Shown here: positions 9,059 through 17,780 of the stretch, piece by piece
How the letters are laid out: every line of letters begins with the position of its first letter
How positions within the stretch are numbered: position 1 is the stretch's first letter
Origin: Agrobacterium genomosp. 13 str. CFBP 6927
GTDB taxonomy: Bacteria; Pseudomonadota; Alphaproteobacteria; Rhizobiales; Rhizobiaceae
DNA length: 64,000 nt
Reading direction: 5' to 3'
Assembly (NCBI GenBank): GCA_900012615.1
Contig: LT009756.1
Span: forward strand, 1,268,913 to 1,332,912
Translations under genes and position numbers: made by a program
Notes under the pieces: generated by a model
Told to the model about the DNA's origin: nothing
The model's database searches: none
Seen by the model: the letters and a program-made list of their open reading frames with translations, nothing else

Positions 9059-9976
9059 GTGGTGCTGAACTACAATATCTACGATGTCTTTACCGAGACC
9101 AAAATGGCGGGAAACCCGCTGGCGGTCATGTATGACGCGGATGATCTCGACAAGGCGACAATGCAGGCGATCGCGCGGGAAATGAATCTTTCCGAGACCG
9201 TTTTCGTCAATCGTTCGGGCAATCCCGCCCACGCAGCGTCGGTACGCATATTCACGCCTTCAGGTGAATTGCCTTTCGCCGGCCATCCCACCGTCGGTGC
9301 TGCGGTCGCTATCGCCGAGCGTAACCGCGGCGAGGGCGATGACAATATCGACATGGTCTGCGTGCTGGAGGAGCAGGTGGGCCCGGTGCGCTGCGCGGTC
9401 AAGATGCGCGCCGGCGCGGTCAGCTTCGCCGAATTCGACCTGCCGCGCAAATCCTCGCGCGTCGACCTGCCGCTCGATCATACCGCGCTTGCCGATGCGC
9501 TGGGTGTGAGCGAAGGCCATCTCGGCTTTGAAAATCATGTGCCGTCAATCTGGACGGCCGGCGTGCCGTTCCTGTTCGTGCCGTTGCACAATATCGCCGC
9601 CATCAGGGACATGGATTTCGATGCCAATCTGTGGCTGCGCACCGCGCCGCTGGTGGAGGGACGCCTGGCGGCGGCCTACATCTACTGTCGCGGCGGCGTC
9701 AATCATGCGGCAAAGTTCCATGCCCGCATGTTCTCACCGGATATGGGGATTTCGGAAGACCCCGCAACCGGCTCTGCCGTCGCCGCCCTTTCCGGCGCGA
9801 TCCATCATTTCGACGGCCTGACCGATGGGCACTACCCTATCCTGGTAGAGCAGGGCGTTGAGATGGAGCGGCCTTCTCACATCCACCTGCGCATGGACAT
9901 CAAGGATGGCGAAATCGCCCGCGCCCGCATCGGCGGCCACGCGGTGCGTGTTGCTTCGGGCACGTTCGAGCTTTGA
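9059..9976 (+). CDS. PhzF-family isomerase/epimerase
   Basis: A 305-residue protein of the PhzF (phenazine biosynthesis-like, diaminopimelate epimerase-fold) family. It shows the active-site region MNLSETVFV with the conserved Glu, the PSGELPFAGHPTVGAA segment and EDPATGSAVAAL near the C-terminus. The start is GTG at 9059, preceded by CAGGAG at 9047-9052. Family members isomerise small hydroxyanthranilate-like or amino acid substrates. No other phenazine gene lies here, so a phenazine role is unlikely and the substrate is unknown. It is a single gene ending at a bidirectional terminator. Confidence 0.85.
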   Translation: MVLNYNIYDVFTETKMAGNPLAVMYDADDLDKATMQAIAREMNLSETVFVNRSGNPAHAASVRIFTPSGELPFAGHPTVGAAVAIAERNRGEGDDNIDMVCVLEEQVGPVRCAVKMRAGAVSFAEFDLPRKSSRVDLPLDHTALADALGVSEGHLGFENHVPSIWTAGVPFLFVPLHNIAAIRDMDFDANLWLRTAPLVEGRLAAAYIYCRGGVNHAAKFHARMFSPDMGISEDPATGSAVAALSGAIHHFDGLTDGHYPILVEQGVEMERPSHIHLRMDIKDGEIARARIGGHAVRVASGTFEL

Positions 9977-10026
9977 TTTAGCAACCGGCTGAATTCCAGT
10001 CTAAATCCGCCTGTCAGCCAAAATGA

Positions 10027-10052
10027 AAAACCCCGGTCGTGACCGGGGTTTT
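10027..10052. terminator. Bidirectional terminator between the PhzF gene and the giant protein gene
   Basis: AAAACCCCGGTC (10027-10038) and its complement GACCGGGGTTTT (10041-10052) form a compact stem with A-tract and T-tract on the two sides, so it can serve both convergent genes. Confidence 0.85.
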
Positions 10053-10075
10053 ATTGTTTCTACTCGCGCCAGAGA

Positions 10076-13000
10076 TCAGTTGAACCGACCCGCCGCGTGG
10101 GCAAGCATCGTATAGACCTTGCCGGTATCGGAGGTGAGGTAGGACTGGGTAACACTCCGGTCGCGGTCGGTGCGCGCCACATCGGCGAGCAGCTTTTCGA
10201 AATCGGTGATGTAGCGGTCCACGGCGGTGCGGAATTCGGCTTCCCGTTCGTATTTGCGCTTGATCTCGTCGAAGGTCGTCTGGCCCTTCAGCGTGTAGAG
10301 GCGACGGGTGAAGACATCGCGTTCGCCGCGCTGATAGCGGCGCCACAGCTCAACCGACGCATCGTGGTCGATGGCGCGGGCAATGTCGACGGACAGCGAG
10401 TTCAGCGATTCGACCATGTGGCGCGGATTGCGGGTGTCGGCCGCACGGGTCGGCTGCTGCTCAGTGTTGGCGCGCGGTGTGGACGCTGCTGGCGTTTCCT
10501 GTGACGCGCCGCGCAGCAGATCGCTGATCCAGCCGCCGCCTTCTTCGCGACGTCCGGCAGGCGCTGTTGCCGTCTGCGACGGGGCAGGTGCCTGACGGTT
10601 TTCGACCTGGCGGTTCTCAAGCGGCAGCGTACCGCGCAAAGCCGGTGCGGCGGCAGTCTGCGGCTGCGCCGGGCGCTGTTGTACCGGAGCGGCGGTTGCC
10701 GGCTGCGGACGCGTCTCGACGCGGCGCTCGGCGGCTGGCTGGGTCGCTGCGATGGCGCGGGCAACGGGTTCGGAGACTTCCATCTGGTGGGTCGAACGAC
10801 CGACAAGCTGGGAAATATCCTGCAGGGCCTTGATCTGCTCGGAAACGGCGCGGCGCATGGCGGCAGCGCTTTCCTTTGCCTCTTCCGGCAGGTCGAATGC
10901 GCCGCGCTTCAGTTCGGCGCGGGTTGCATCCAGCTCGCGGCGGATGTCGTGGCTGGAGCGGCGAATTTCGTCCGTCGCGCCGGCAAAGCGGCTGACAGCT
11001 TCTTCGACAGCCTGACGCAGGGTTTCCTTGAGGTTGGCGGCGGCGGCATTGGATTTTTCCGAGGCGCTGCCGAGAAGATTGTCAACTTCCGAAAGCGAGG
11101 ATTCGACGCCGCCGCGCAGGCGGTTGACCAGCTCGTCGGAATATTTCTGTGCGTCGGACAGCGTGCTTTCGATCGAGCGGCTGGCATCCTGACCGGCGGC
11201 GAGCAGGGCGCCCCGCATGGTCTGTGCCGCCGAGCGGGCGCGCTGTTCGGTTTCATCCAGCGAGCGGCCGATATCGGTAAAGGACGCCTGCAGATTGTCA
11301 CGCAGATTGCCGGCGACGTTCTGCGAACGCTCCTCGGCATCGTTGAGCGTGGTTTCCACGACGCCGACGACGTTGCGCATGGCGCTTTCGATTTCCTCGG
11401 AACGCTTGACGAGACCGACGGACAGGCTGCGAAGCGCATCCTGGCGTTCTTCCAGCGTGCCGACGAGGCTGGACTGCGCCGCATTCAGCAGTTCGGACGC
11501 CTGGCTCAGCACCTTCGAATGTTCCTCGAAGCGTCCGACGATGCCGGCAACCTGCGCCAGCGTCTGGCCGGAAATATTCGACAGACGGTCGATCTTTCCT
11601 TCGAGCAGACGGCTGGAGCTGGACACCATGTCGGCGGCCTGCGAGGCGCTATCGGAGAAGCGGGTCGCCGATGCGTTCAGCGCTGCGTCGGCCGTGCCGA
11701 ATTCCTGTGCGGCGCGCTCGACGGCGGAGTTGAAGTTGGTTGCCGACTGCTCGACGATTTCGGCCATGCTGTTATGGGTCTGCGACAGCATGTCGGTGCT
11801 CTGACGGGTGGCGGCAACCAGCTTGTTGGCCGCATCGCTGCCCGAGCGTGCATATTTCTCAATGCCCTGTTCAACGGCATCCGCCATGGCGGTATGCGTC
11901 TGCGACAGCATATCCGTGCTCTGGCGGGTGGCCGCGACAAGCTTGCTCGCCGCATCCGTGCCGGCATTGGCGTAATCGCTGATCGCCTGTTCCACCATGC
12001 CGACCATGCCGCTGTTGCTCTGCGACAGGAGCTCGGCGCTCTGCTGGGCGGCGGAAACGATCTTCTCGGCGGCTTCGCGACCGATGGTGGCATATTCGTC
12101 GACGACGGGCTTGGCCTTCTCCTCGATCAGGCGCGACAGTTCAGCGGAACGGCTGGCCAGCATCGAGTTGAGTTCGCGGGTGCGGTTGTCCAGCGCAGAA
12201 CGGATGGATTCGCCGCGGGCATCGAGGGCCGATTCGACGCCCGTGAGCGTCTCGGAGATAACGCCGACCTGCGAACGCACGACCGCTTCGGCCTCGGCGA
12301 CCTTGTTGACGATGATGTTGCCAGCCTCGGAGAAGGTCTGGGCGACGGCGGCGGCCTGGCCGGACAAGCGCGTCTGCGCATCGGAGATGCGGCTGACGAT
12401 CTCGCCGGAACGTTCCTCGATGGCCTTGGTGAAGGCCTCGTTCTGCGCCTGCACCTGCTCGGCGAATTCCGAACCGGACTTGGCAAGCAGAGCGGAGGAG
12501 CGAACGGCTTCCTCATCAATGCTCTGGGTGGCGGAGACGACCGCGCCACGCAGGCTGACGGCGAGATCGCTTGCCTTGCCCTCGATGGTGCGGTTGACGT
12601 TTTCGAGGCCGATCGTCAGCGCCCGGTCCATGGTGCCGAGACGTTCATCGATGCGGGCGGTACCGGCATCGAAGGTTTCCGCCAGGCGGCTCGTGCGGCT
12701 TTCGAACGTGTCGGTTACACGTATGGCCTGCTCGTCCAGAATGCCGGTAATGCGCTGCGCGGCATCGTCGCTGGTGCGGGCAAAAGCGGCCGTCTTGTCT
12801 TCCAGCGCATCGGCAAAGCGACGGCCGGCATCCTCAATCGAGGTGTTGACGTTGGCCAGATCTCCACCGACGCGTGTCTGCAGGGCGTCGAGCGACGACT
12901 CGATACGAGCGCCGGTCTCGTCGAGACGGGTGGTGACATTGCCGATCGAGCTCTCGATTTTCGAGGACAGGGCGTCGGTCGCGCCGCCGATTTCCCGTGC

Positions 13001-16000
13001 GGCTTCGCCGATCTTGACGGCGATGTCGCCGGCACTGTTGCGAAGGCGCTCTTCCAGCGTCGCCGCACTGCCGTCAATTGCCTTCTGCAGCGTTTCCTGC
13101 TGGGTTTCGAGCGACAGTTCGAGCATGCTGGCGCTGGAGGCGACCGTGGTGCCGATCATCATCGCCTGCTCGGACAGCATGTCGCCCATCTGGGTCGTGG
13201 CCGAGCTCAGGGTCGCTGCCATATCGGCGTGGCGCTGGTCGAGCGCGGTGCGAATATCCTCATGCGATTGCGACAGATTGCTTTCGAGGCGGGACACGCC
13301 TTCTTCCACTGTCTGCGCAAAACGGCTGCTGCCATCTTCCACAACGGTTTCGATGCGGTTGGCCGCGCCGGAAACGCTCTGTTCGATCAGACCGCTATTG
13401 CGCTCCAGCGAGCCGGCAATGCGCTCCGCCTGCGAGCCGAGCATCGTTTCCAGCCGCTCGTGGCCGCTGGCAAGCGCGTTTTCAAGCGTAAAGGCGGTGG
13501 CTTCGAGACGTTGACCGACACCGGCCGCCGCAAGCGAAAGCGACGACGTTCTGGCATCCATGGCCTCGGCAATCCGCTCTTCCACGCCCGAAATCGTCAT
13601 GTCGAGCGCCAGGGTGCGGCTGTCGAGCGCGTCGGCGATGCGTTCCTCTGCGCTGGAGACGATACCGGAAAGGGCGGAAGTGCGGCTGTCCAGGGCGCTG
13701 GCAATACGGTCTTCGACACCGGAAACGGCGCTGTGCAAGGCGGCGGTGCGGCCGTCGATAATATCGGCGATCTTTTCCTCGACACCGGAGAAGCTCATGT
13801 CGAGCGCCATGGTGCGGCTGTCGAGCACGTCCGTGATCCGCTCCTCCGCGCCGGAAACGACGTTTTTCAGCGAATCCGTGCGGCTGTCGAGTGCGCCGGC
13901 GATACGGCTCTCGGCCCCGGCCACCAGTTCGCCAAGGACTGCGGTGCGGGTGTCGAGCGCCTCGGTGATTTTTTCCTCGGCACCGGAAAATGCCATGTCG
14001 AGTGCCATCGTACGGCTGTCGAGCGCATCGGCGATGCGTTCTTCGGCGCCCGAGACCACAGCGTTGAGCGCTGCGGTGCGGCCATCCAGCGTTTCCGCGA
14101 TACGGGTTTCAGCACCGGCGACCACGTCGCCGAAAGTGGCCGTGCGGCTGTCGAGTGCGCCGGCGATCTTCTCTTCAGCGCTGGCAACAATGCCGGTGAG
14201 GGCAGAGGTGCGGCTGTCGAGCGTTTCGGAAAGTCTTTCCTCGACATTGGCGAAGGTCATGTCGAGCGACAGGGTACGGCTGTCCATCGTGTCGGCAATG
14301 CGTTCCTCGACACCCGAAATCGCGCTGGAAAGGGCAGCGGTGCGGCCATCCAACGTGTCGGCGATACGGCTCTCCGCACCGGAGACGACGTCGTGCAGGG
14401 CAGCCGTGCGGCTTTCCAGCGTATCGGAAATGCGATCCTCGATGCCGGAAACGGCACCGGTAATGGCAGCAGCCCGGGTTTCGAGCGTTTCCGAAAGGCG
14501 GCGCTCGACATCGGCGACGACGCTGTTGATCGCGGCTGCACGTTCGTCGAGCATCGCGGCGAGGCGTTCGGCCGTACCGGAGACGGAGCCGGTGATGGCC
14601 AGCGAACGGCTGGCGAGCGCCTCGTCGAAACGGTCCTGGCTGGCCGAAAGCGCGCCGAACAGGGCGTTGCTGCGTTCCGCCAGCACGCTGTCGATCTTCT
14701 CATGCGAATTGGCGAAGGCATTGGTGATGTCGGCAGTGCGCTGGCCGATTGCGTCGCTGAATTCGCGGGTGCGGGTTTCAAGCGCGCTTTCGAGCATTTC
14801 CTGACCCGTGCCCAGCGCGGTTGCGAGCGCCAGAGACTGATCGGTCATGGTCGTGCCGATGCGCTCAAGACCGCTCGACAGCATGGTATCGAGGGCTTCG
14901 GAGCCGCCGGCAACGGTTTCGTTGATCCGGGCGAGGCTTTCCATCAGCTTGCTGTCGAGGCTGCCGGCGCGCTGATCGAAGGCGCTGGCGAATTCCGCCA
15001 CATGTTCGTCAAAGGCCGAATTGACCTGGCCGACCGTTGCCTGCAACCGTTCCTCATAGAGGCCGGAGCGAAGATCGAGGTCCATGATCGCATCGTCAGC
15101 CGTGCTCTGCAGGCTCTGGCGGAAGGAAAGACCTTTTTCCTCGAGCGTCGTGGAGAGCTTGTCGAGCACGGTATCCAGCGAACCGCCGATGATCTGCTGG
15201 CCGCGATCGATATTGCGGTTGAGTTCAAGGGTGCGGGTGGACAGGGTCTCGTTGAGCTGGCGGGTGCGTTCCTCCAGCGCGCTATTGAGGCTTTCCACAC
15301 CGCTGTCCAGCGTCGAAGCGTGGATCGCGAAGCGTTCGAGCAGCACTTCACCGCGCTCATCCAGCGTCGAGGTGAGGTTGTGCAGGCGCATGTCGAATTC
15401 GTTGGAGATCGTCGTGCCGGAGGAATTCAGCGCCTGAAGCAGGTTTTCGGTCTTGGCGGCGATCAGGCTGCCCATCGCTTCGGTCGAGGCGCGCGATTTT
15501 TCCAAAAGCGCGGCCGAGCGGGTGTCGATCATCGAGGCGAAAGCCTCGCCGGTCGTCGCGATCCGCATCGAAAGCTCTTCGCCGACGATGGAAAGCTCTT
15601 CCTTGATCTGTTCCTGCGCGCCGACGATGGAGGAGCGGATGCGCTCCGCATGATTGACGATGGCGTCGCGCTCGGCGGTCAGTTCCTGCACGAGGCTGCG
15701 CACACGCAGTTCATTGTCGGCATAGCTGCGTTCAAGCGCGTTGACCTCGGAGTGAACGAGGGTTTCGAGTTCCGTCGCGCGGGCGATGGTGCGCTCGATG
15801 CCGTCATTCATGGCCGAGACTTCGCGGCGAACCGCCTGTCCGACGGACATGATGCGGTCGGATGCGACCGTTTCGGGTTCCGCAAGACGAAGGGCGACTT
15901 CGGCCATGGAGCGGGCGGCGTTCCGCAGATCGCGGGCGCGTGCCATCATGATCGCAAAGGCGAAGAACAGCATGACAGGAACGAGGATGCCGACGACGAT

Positions 16001-16426
16001 CGCCATCAGGCCGGGGATTGCGGTGAGATCGGCAAGCGAGCCGATGTTCCACAGCGCATTCCCGTAAAGAAGATGCGCGACACCAAGACCGCCGAGCGCC
16101 CAGATGACCGACATGATCGTCGCGTTGCGAAGCGCGCCGCCGATGGAGCCGCCCTCGAGCGACTTCAGGATCATGGCCGGGCTGCGTTTGGAGCCGTCAT
16201 TGGCTGCCTCGAGATTGGGCGATTTGGGCGCCTGTTCGGCAGGCGCGCGCGCGGCCTCGGGAGCAGGGGTCTGTCTGCTTGCTTCCTTCAATCTGGCCTC
16301 CGGCTGCTTCGGCGCTGCAGTTTTCCGCGTCTCCGGCTTTTCTTCGAAAGCGCCAAGCTGCAAGGCGTCTTCCAACGCCTGAAATGCAGTCTCGTCTACA
16401 GAGTCGCTGATCTTGTTATTCGCCAT
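10076..16426 (-). CDS. gpr: Growth Pole Ring-like giant membrane coiled-coil protein
   Basis: A 2116-residue protein. From memory, length, neighbourhood and character match the Agrobacterium Growth Pole Ring protein (RgsE in Sinorhizobium), which forms a ring at the growing pole and is needed for polar growth and rod shape. Order of parts: a cytosolic Pro/Ala/Glu-rich head (residues 1-90), two membrane segments (about 105-170), then about 1600 residues of predicted coiled coil. Residues 648-977 are fifteen exact-length 22-residue repeats (consensus LDSRTxALxxxVSGxEERIADA) as in apolipoprotein A helices. Three 40-residue repeats follow (DNA 11735-12094), then a Pro/Gln-rich linker and a conserved C-terminal domain of about 120 residues. 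The start at 16426 (MANNKISDSV) has GAGG upstream. Confidence 0.88.
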   Translation of the reverse strand: MANNKISDSVDETAFQALEDALQLGAFEEKPETRKTAAPKQPEARLKEASRQTPAPEAARAPAEQAPKSPNLEAANDGSKRSPAMILKSLEGGSIGGALRNATIMSVIWALGGLGVAHLLYGNALWNIGSLADLTAIPGLMAIVVGILVPVMLFFAFAIMMARARDLRNAARSMAEVALRLAEPETVASDRIMSVGQAVRREVSAMNDGIERTIARATELETLVHSEVNALERSYADNELRVRSLVQELTAERDAIVNHAERIRSSIVGAQEQIKEELSIVGEELSMRIATTGEAFASMIDTRSAALLEKSRASTEAMGSLIAAKTENLLQALNSSGTTISNEFDMRLHNLTSTLDERGEVLLERFAIHASTLDSGVESLNSALEERTRQLNETLSTRTLELNRNIDRGQQIIGGSLDTVLDKLSTTLEEKGLSFRQSLQSTADDAIMDLDLRSGLYEERLQATVGQVNSAFDEHVAEFASAFDQRAGSLDSKLMESLARINETVAGGSEALDTMLSSGLERIGTTMTDQSLALATALGTGQEMLESALETRTREFSDAIGQRTADITNAFANSHEKIDSVLAERSNALFGALSASQDRFDEALASRSLAITGSVSGTAERLAAMLDERAAAINSVVADVERRLSETLETRAAAITGAVSGIEDRISDTLESRTAALHDVVSGAESRIADTLDGRTAALSSAISGVEERIADTMDSRTLSLDMTFANVEERLSETLDSRTSALTGIVASAEEKIAGALDSRTATFGDVVAGAETRIAETLDGRTAALNAVVSGAEERIADALDSRTMALDMAFSGAEEKITEALDTRTAVLGELVAGAESRIAGALDSRTDSLKNVVSGAEERITDVLDSRTMALDMSFSGVEEKIADIIDGRTAALHSAVSGVEDRIASALDSRTSALSGIVSSAEERIADALDSRTLALDMTISGVEERIAEAMDARTSSLSLAAAGVGQRLEATAFTLENALASGHERLETMLGSQAERIAGSLERNSGLIEQSVSGAANRIETVVEDGSSRFAQTVEEGVSRLESNLSQSHEDIRTALDQRHADMAATLSSATTQMGDMLSEQAMMIGTTVASSASMLELSLETQQETLQKAIDGSAATLEERLRNSAGDIAVKIGEAAREIGGATDALSSKIESSIGNVTTRLDETGARIESSLDALQTRVGGDLANVNTSIEDAGRRFADALEDKTAAFARTSDDAAQRITGILDEQAIRVTDTFESRTSRLAETFDAGTARIDERLGTMDRALTIGLENVNRTIEGKASDLAVSLRGAVVSATQSIDEEAVRSSALLAKSGSEFAEQVQAQNEAFTKAIEERSGEIVSRISDAQTRLSGQAAAVAQTFSEAGNIIVNKVAEAEAVVRSQVGVISETLTGVESALDARGESIRSALDNRTRELNSMLASRSAELSRLIEEKAKPVVDEYATIGREAAEKIVSAAQQSAELLSQSNSGMVGMVEQAISDYANAGTDAASKLVAATRQSTDMLSQTHTAMADAVEQGIEKYARSGSDAANKLVAATRQSTDMLSQTHNSMAEIVEQSATNFNSAVERAAQEFGTADAALNASATRFSDSASQAADMVSSSSRLLEGKIDRLSNISGQTLAQVAGIVGRFEEHSKVLSQASELLNAAQSSLVGTLEERQDALRSLSVGLVKRSEEIESAMRNVVGVVETTLNDAEERSQNVAGNLRDNLQASFTDIGRSLDETEQRARSAAQTMRGALLAAGQDASRSIESTLSDAQKYSDELVNRLRGGVESSLSEVDNLLGSASEKSNAAAANLKETLRQAVEEAVSRFAGATDEIRRSSHDIRRELDATRAELKRGAFDLPEEAKESAAAMRRAVSEQIKALQDISQLVGRSTHQMEVSEPVARAIAATQPAAERRVETRPQPATAAPVQQRPAQPQTAAAPALRGTLPLENRQVENRQAPAPSQTATAPAGRREEGGGWISDLLRGASQETPAASTPRANTEQQPTRAADTRNPRHMVESLNSLSVDIARAIDHDASVELWRRYQRGERDVFTRRLYTLKGQTTFDEIKRKYEREAEFRTAVDRYITDFEKLLADVARTDRDRSVTQSYLTSDTGKVYTMLAHAAGRFN
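11735..12094 (-). repeat. Three tandem 120-bp (40-residue) repeats in the giant gene
   Basis: Units read 12094-11975, 11974-11855 and 11854-11735. Units 2 and 3 share KLVAATRQSTDMLSQTH exactly; unit 1 is divergent (KIVSAAQQSAELLSQSN). All keep the spacing Y-x3-G, DAA and VEQ. Confidence 0.9.
13496..14485 (-). repeat. Fifteen tandem 66-bp (22-residue) repeats in the giant gene
   Basis: Exactly 990 bases, fifteen in-frame units without insertion or deletion, each beginning with a variant of LDSRT or MDSRT and ending near RIADA. A 22-residue period is typical of amphipathic apolipoprotein-type helices. Units 4, 8, 11 and 14 are a distinct subtype with LDM in the middle. Confidence 0.95.
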
Positions 16427-16907
16427 GCGGTTACGCCTCGTTACACATACGCCCGGCTTCATGCCGTTGACCACTCGCGACCAGCAAGCGGACTGCCGCC
16501 ATCATGCCAGCGGAACATTATCCCTTATGAGAGAACAATTCCGCCATTTACCAAATCCCGAATTGCTGGTGATCCAGCTTTCGGGCGAAATTACATCACT
16601 GTGCCGGAATAACAAAGCTTGAGCTCAAGCCCTGCAGGAACGGCAGTACCGTAGTGACACATTTAGGTGTTCGAAACAATTAATGCGGATTTGCGACGGC
16701 AGCGAAGTGTCGGCTTTTTAACAGTTTTTAAACCTCGGTTTCGCTCTGAACGCCTTGTTTCGCATAAGTTTAACATAAATTAACCATAGCAGAAGATTTT
16801 CGCCTGCGTCACGCCGTAATTTAAGCCGATAGCACCGGCTTCAATGCGTAAATACGACACAGATGTGACACGAAACAGGAAACGGCGAGACACAAGGAAT
16901 TTCAGAC
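16427..16907. promoter_or_regulatory. Divergent regulatory region between the giant protein gene and the Hpt gene
   Basis: A 481-base gap with no credible gene. The part 16710-16800 is AT-rich. It contains TTAAC at 16770-16774 and TTAACC at 16780-16785, followed by AT, resembling the two TTAA half-sites of the alphaproteobacterial cell-cycle regulator CtrA. The inner spacing is 6 rather than the canonical 7 bases, so this is a candidate only. Confidence 0.35.
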
Positions 16908-17276
16908 ATGGCAGCGGTCAGTATTGCTTTCGAAGCTCCGGATAATTGCGGCGGCGCGCCGGCCGCAGGCACAAGGCCCATCGATTTCGATCATCTTGCC
17001 CGGCAGACAATGGGCGACAAGGATCTCGAAATCGAGGTGCTGAAGCTGTTCAGCCGCAATGCACGCGCAGCCCTTCACGAGATGGCCGGTGCTGACGACA
17101 AGGCTGTCAGGGCAACCGCCCACCGTCTGAAAGGCGCCGCTCAGGCCATCGGCGCATCCGCCGTGTCCACGGCCGCAGCAGCGGTGGAGGACAAGGGTAA
17201 TGACAGCGCGGCTATCGCAAGGCTCGCCGCTGCCATTGTTGAAGCGGAAAACTTCATCCTCAAGCTCTGCCGCTGA
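16908..17276 (+). CDS. Hpt-domain histidine phosphotransfer protein
   Basis: A 122-residue stand-alone phosphotransfer module. The phospho-acceptor is His72 in TAHRLKGAAQAIGA, the classical Hpt motif, in a four-helix bundle that occupies roughly residues 26-120. Such proteins shuttle phosphate between hybrid kinases and response regulators. No kinase or regulator is next to it. CckA is encoded about 10 kb away, but its known partner in this clade is ChpT, so a link would be speculation. ATG 16908 has AAGGAA upstream. The AT-rich promoter region carries a possible CtrA site. Confidence 0.85.
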   Translation: MAAVSIAFEAPDNCGGAPAAGTRPIDFDHLARQTMGDKDLEIEVLKLFSRNARAALHEMAGADDKAVRATAHRLKGAAQAIGASAVSTAAAAVEDKGNDSAAIARLAAAIVEAENFILKLCR

Positions 17277-17306
17277 GGCGGTAAGCATCAAATTAGCCGT
17301 TTTGTG

Positions 17307-17360
17307 AGGCCGGTTGGATCTGGCACCCTTGAAGCGGGTTGCCAAGGCGGACCGGCCTTT
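17307..17360 (+). terminator. Nested stem-loop between Hpt and ferredoxin genes
   Basis: AGGCCGGT at 17308-17315 pairs with ACCGGCCT at 17352-17359, enclosing a second stem (TGGCACCC with GGGTTGCCA). Only a weak T tail follows, so it may be an attenuating structure or leader of the ferredoxin mRNA rather than a full terminator. Confidence 0.45.
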
Positions 17361-17405
17361 CTATGTGTTTAGAACAGTTCTTAGATCACATTTTGGATTT
17401 CCGGC

Positions 17406-17726
17406 ATGACAAAACTGACCATCGTCGCCTTTGACGGCACGCCCCATGAACTTGACGTGAGCAACGGTTCCACCGTCATGGAGAATGCCGTGCGCAACTC
17501 CATTCCCGGCATCGATGCGGAATGCGGCGGCGCCTGTGCCTGTGCGACCTGTCATGTCTATGTCGACGATGCATGGGCGGAGCGCGTCGGTGGGCCCGAG
17601 CCGATGGAAGAGGACATGCTGGATTTCGCTTTCGATGTGCGTCCCACTTCGCGTCTTTCCTGTCAGATCAAGATGAATGACGAGTTTGACGGTCTTGTCG
17701 TTCACGTTCCCGAGCGCCAGGGCTGA
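17406..17726 (+). CDS. 2Fe-2S ferredoxin, adrenodoxin type
   Basis: A 106-residue electron carrier. The four cluster ligands are Cys40, Cys46 and Cys49 (C-x5-C-x2-C in [16 protein letters not shown]) and Cys86 in LSCQIKM, the spacing of vertebrate-type/adrenodoxin ferredoxins. Cys44 is an additional non-ligand cysteine. Alphaproteobacterial members serve iron-sulfur assembly or monooxygenases; no partner gene is adjacent, so the redox partner is unknown. ATG 17406 follows a structured leader region. Confidence 0.92.
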   Translation: MTKLTIVAFDGTPHELDVSNGSTVMENAVRNSIPGIDAECGGACACATCHVYVDDAWAERVGGPEPMEEDMLDFAFDVRPTSRLSCQIKMNDEFDGLVVHVPERQG

Positions 17727-17752
17727 TAAACCCTCGGCATTGCCTGACGCAG

Positions 17753-17780
17753 AAAAAGCCCCGCTCACCTGGTAGCGGGG
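17753..17780 (-). terminator. Strong minus-strand intrinsic terminator
   Basis: On the minus strand CCCCGCT, loop ACCAGGTG, AGCGGGG, then C and five T residues (17757-17753). It ends transcripts coming from the right: either the DUF922 gene or the candidate small RNA. Confidence 0.85.

Noticed and set aside
9059..9976. Phenazine biosynthesis locus
   Set aside because: Only a PhzF-fold protein is present; no phz partner genes nearby.
13496..14485. The regular 66-bp array considered as a CRISPR or satellite
   Set aside because: All units are coding, in frame, without spacer-repeat alternation; they encode helical repeats.
10679..16612. A 1977-codon open frame on the plus strand opposite the giant repeat gene
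   Set aside because: It mirrors the coiled-coil gene: repetitive Asp-Arg-Thr/Ala-rich codons of the minus strand rarely give stops in this antisense frame. Its translation is Gly/Arg/His-rich with no domain and the real gene has signal, membrane segments and known homologues.
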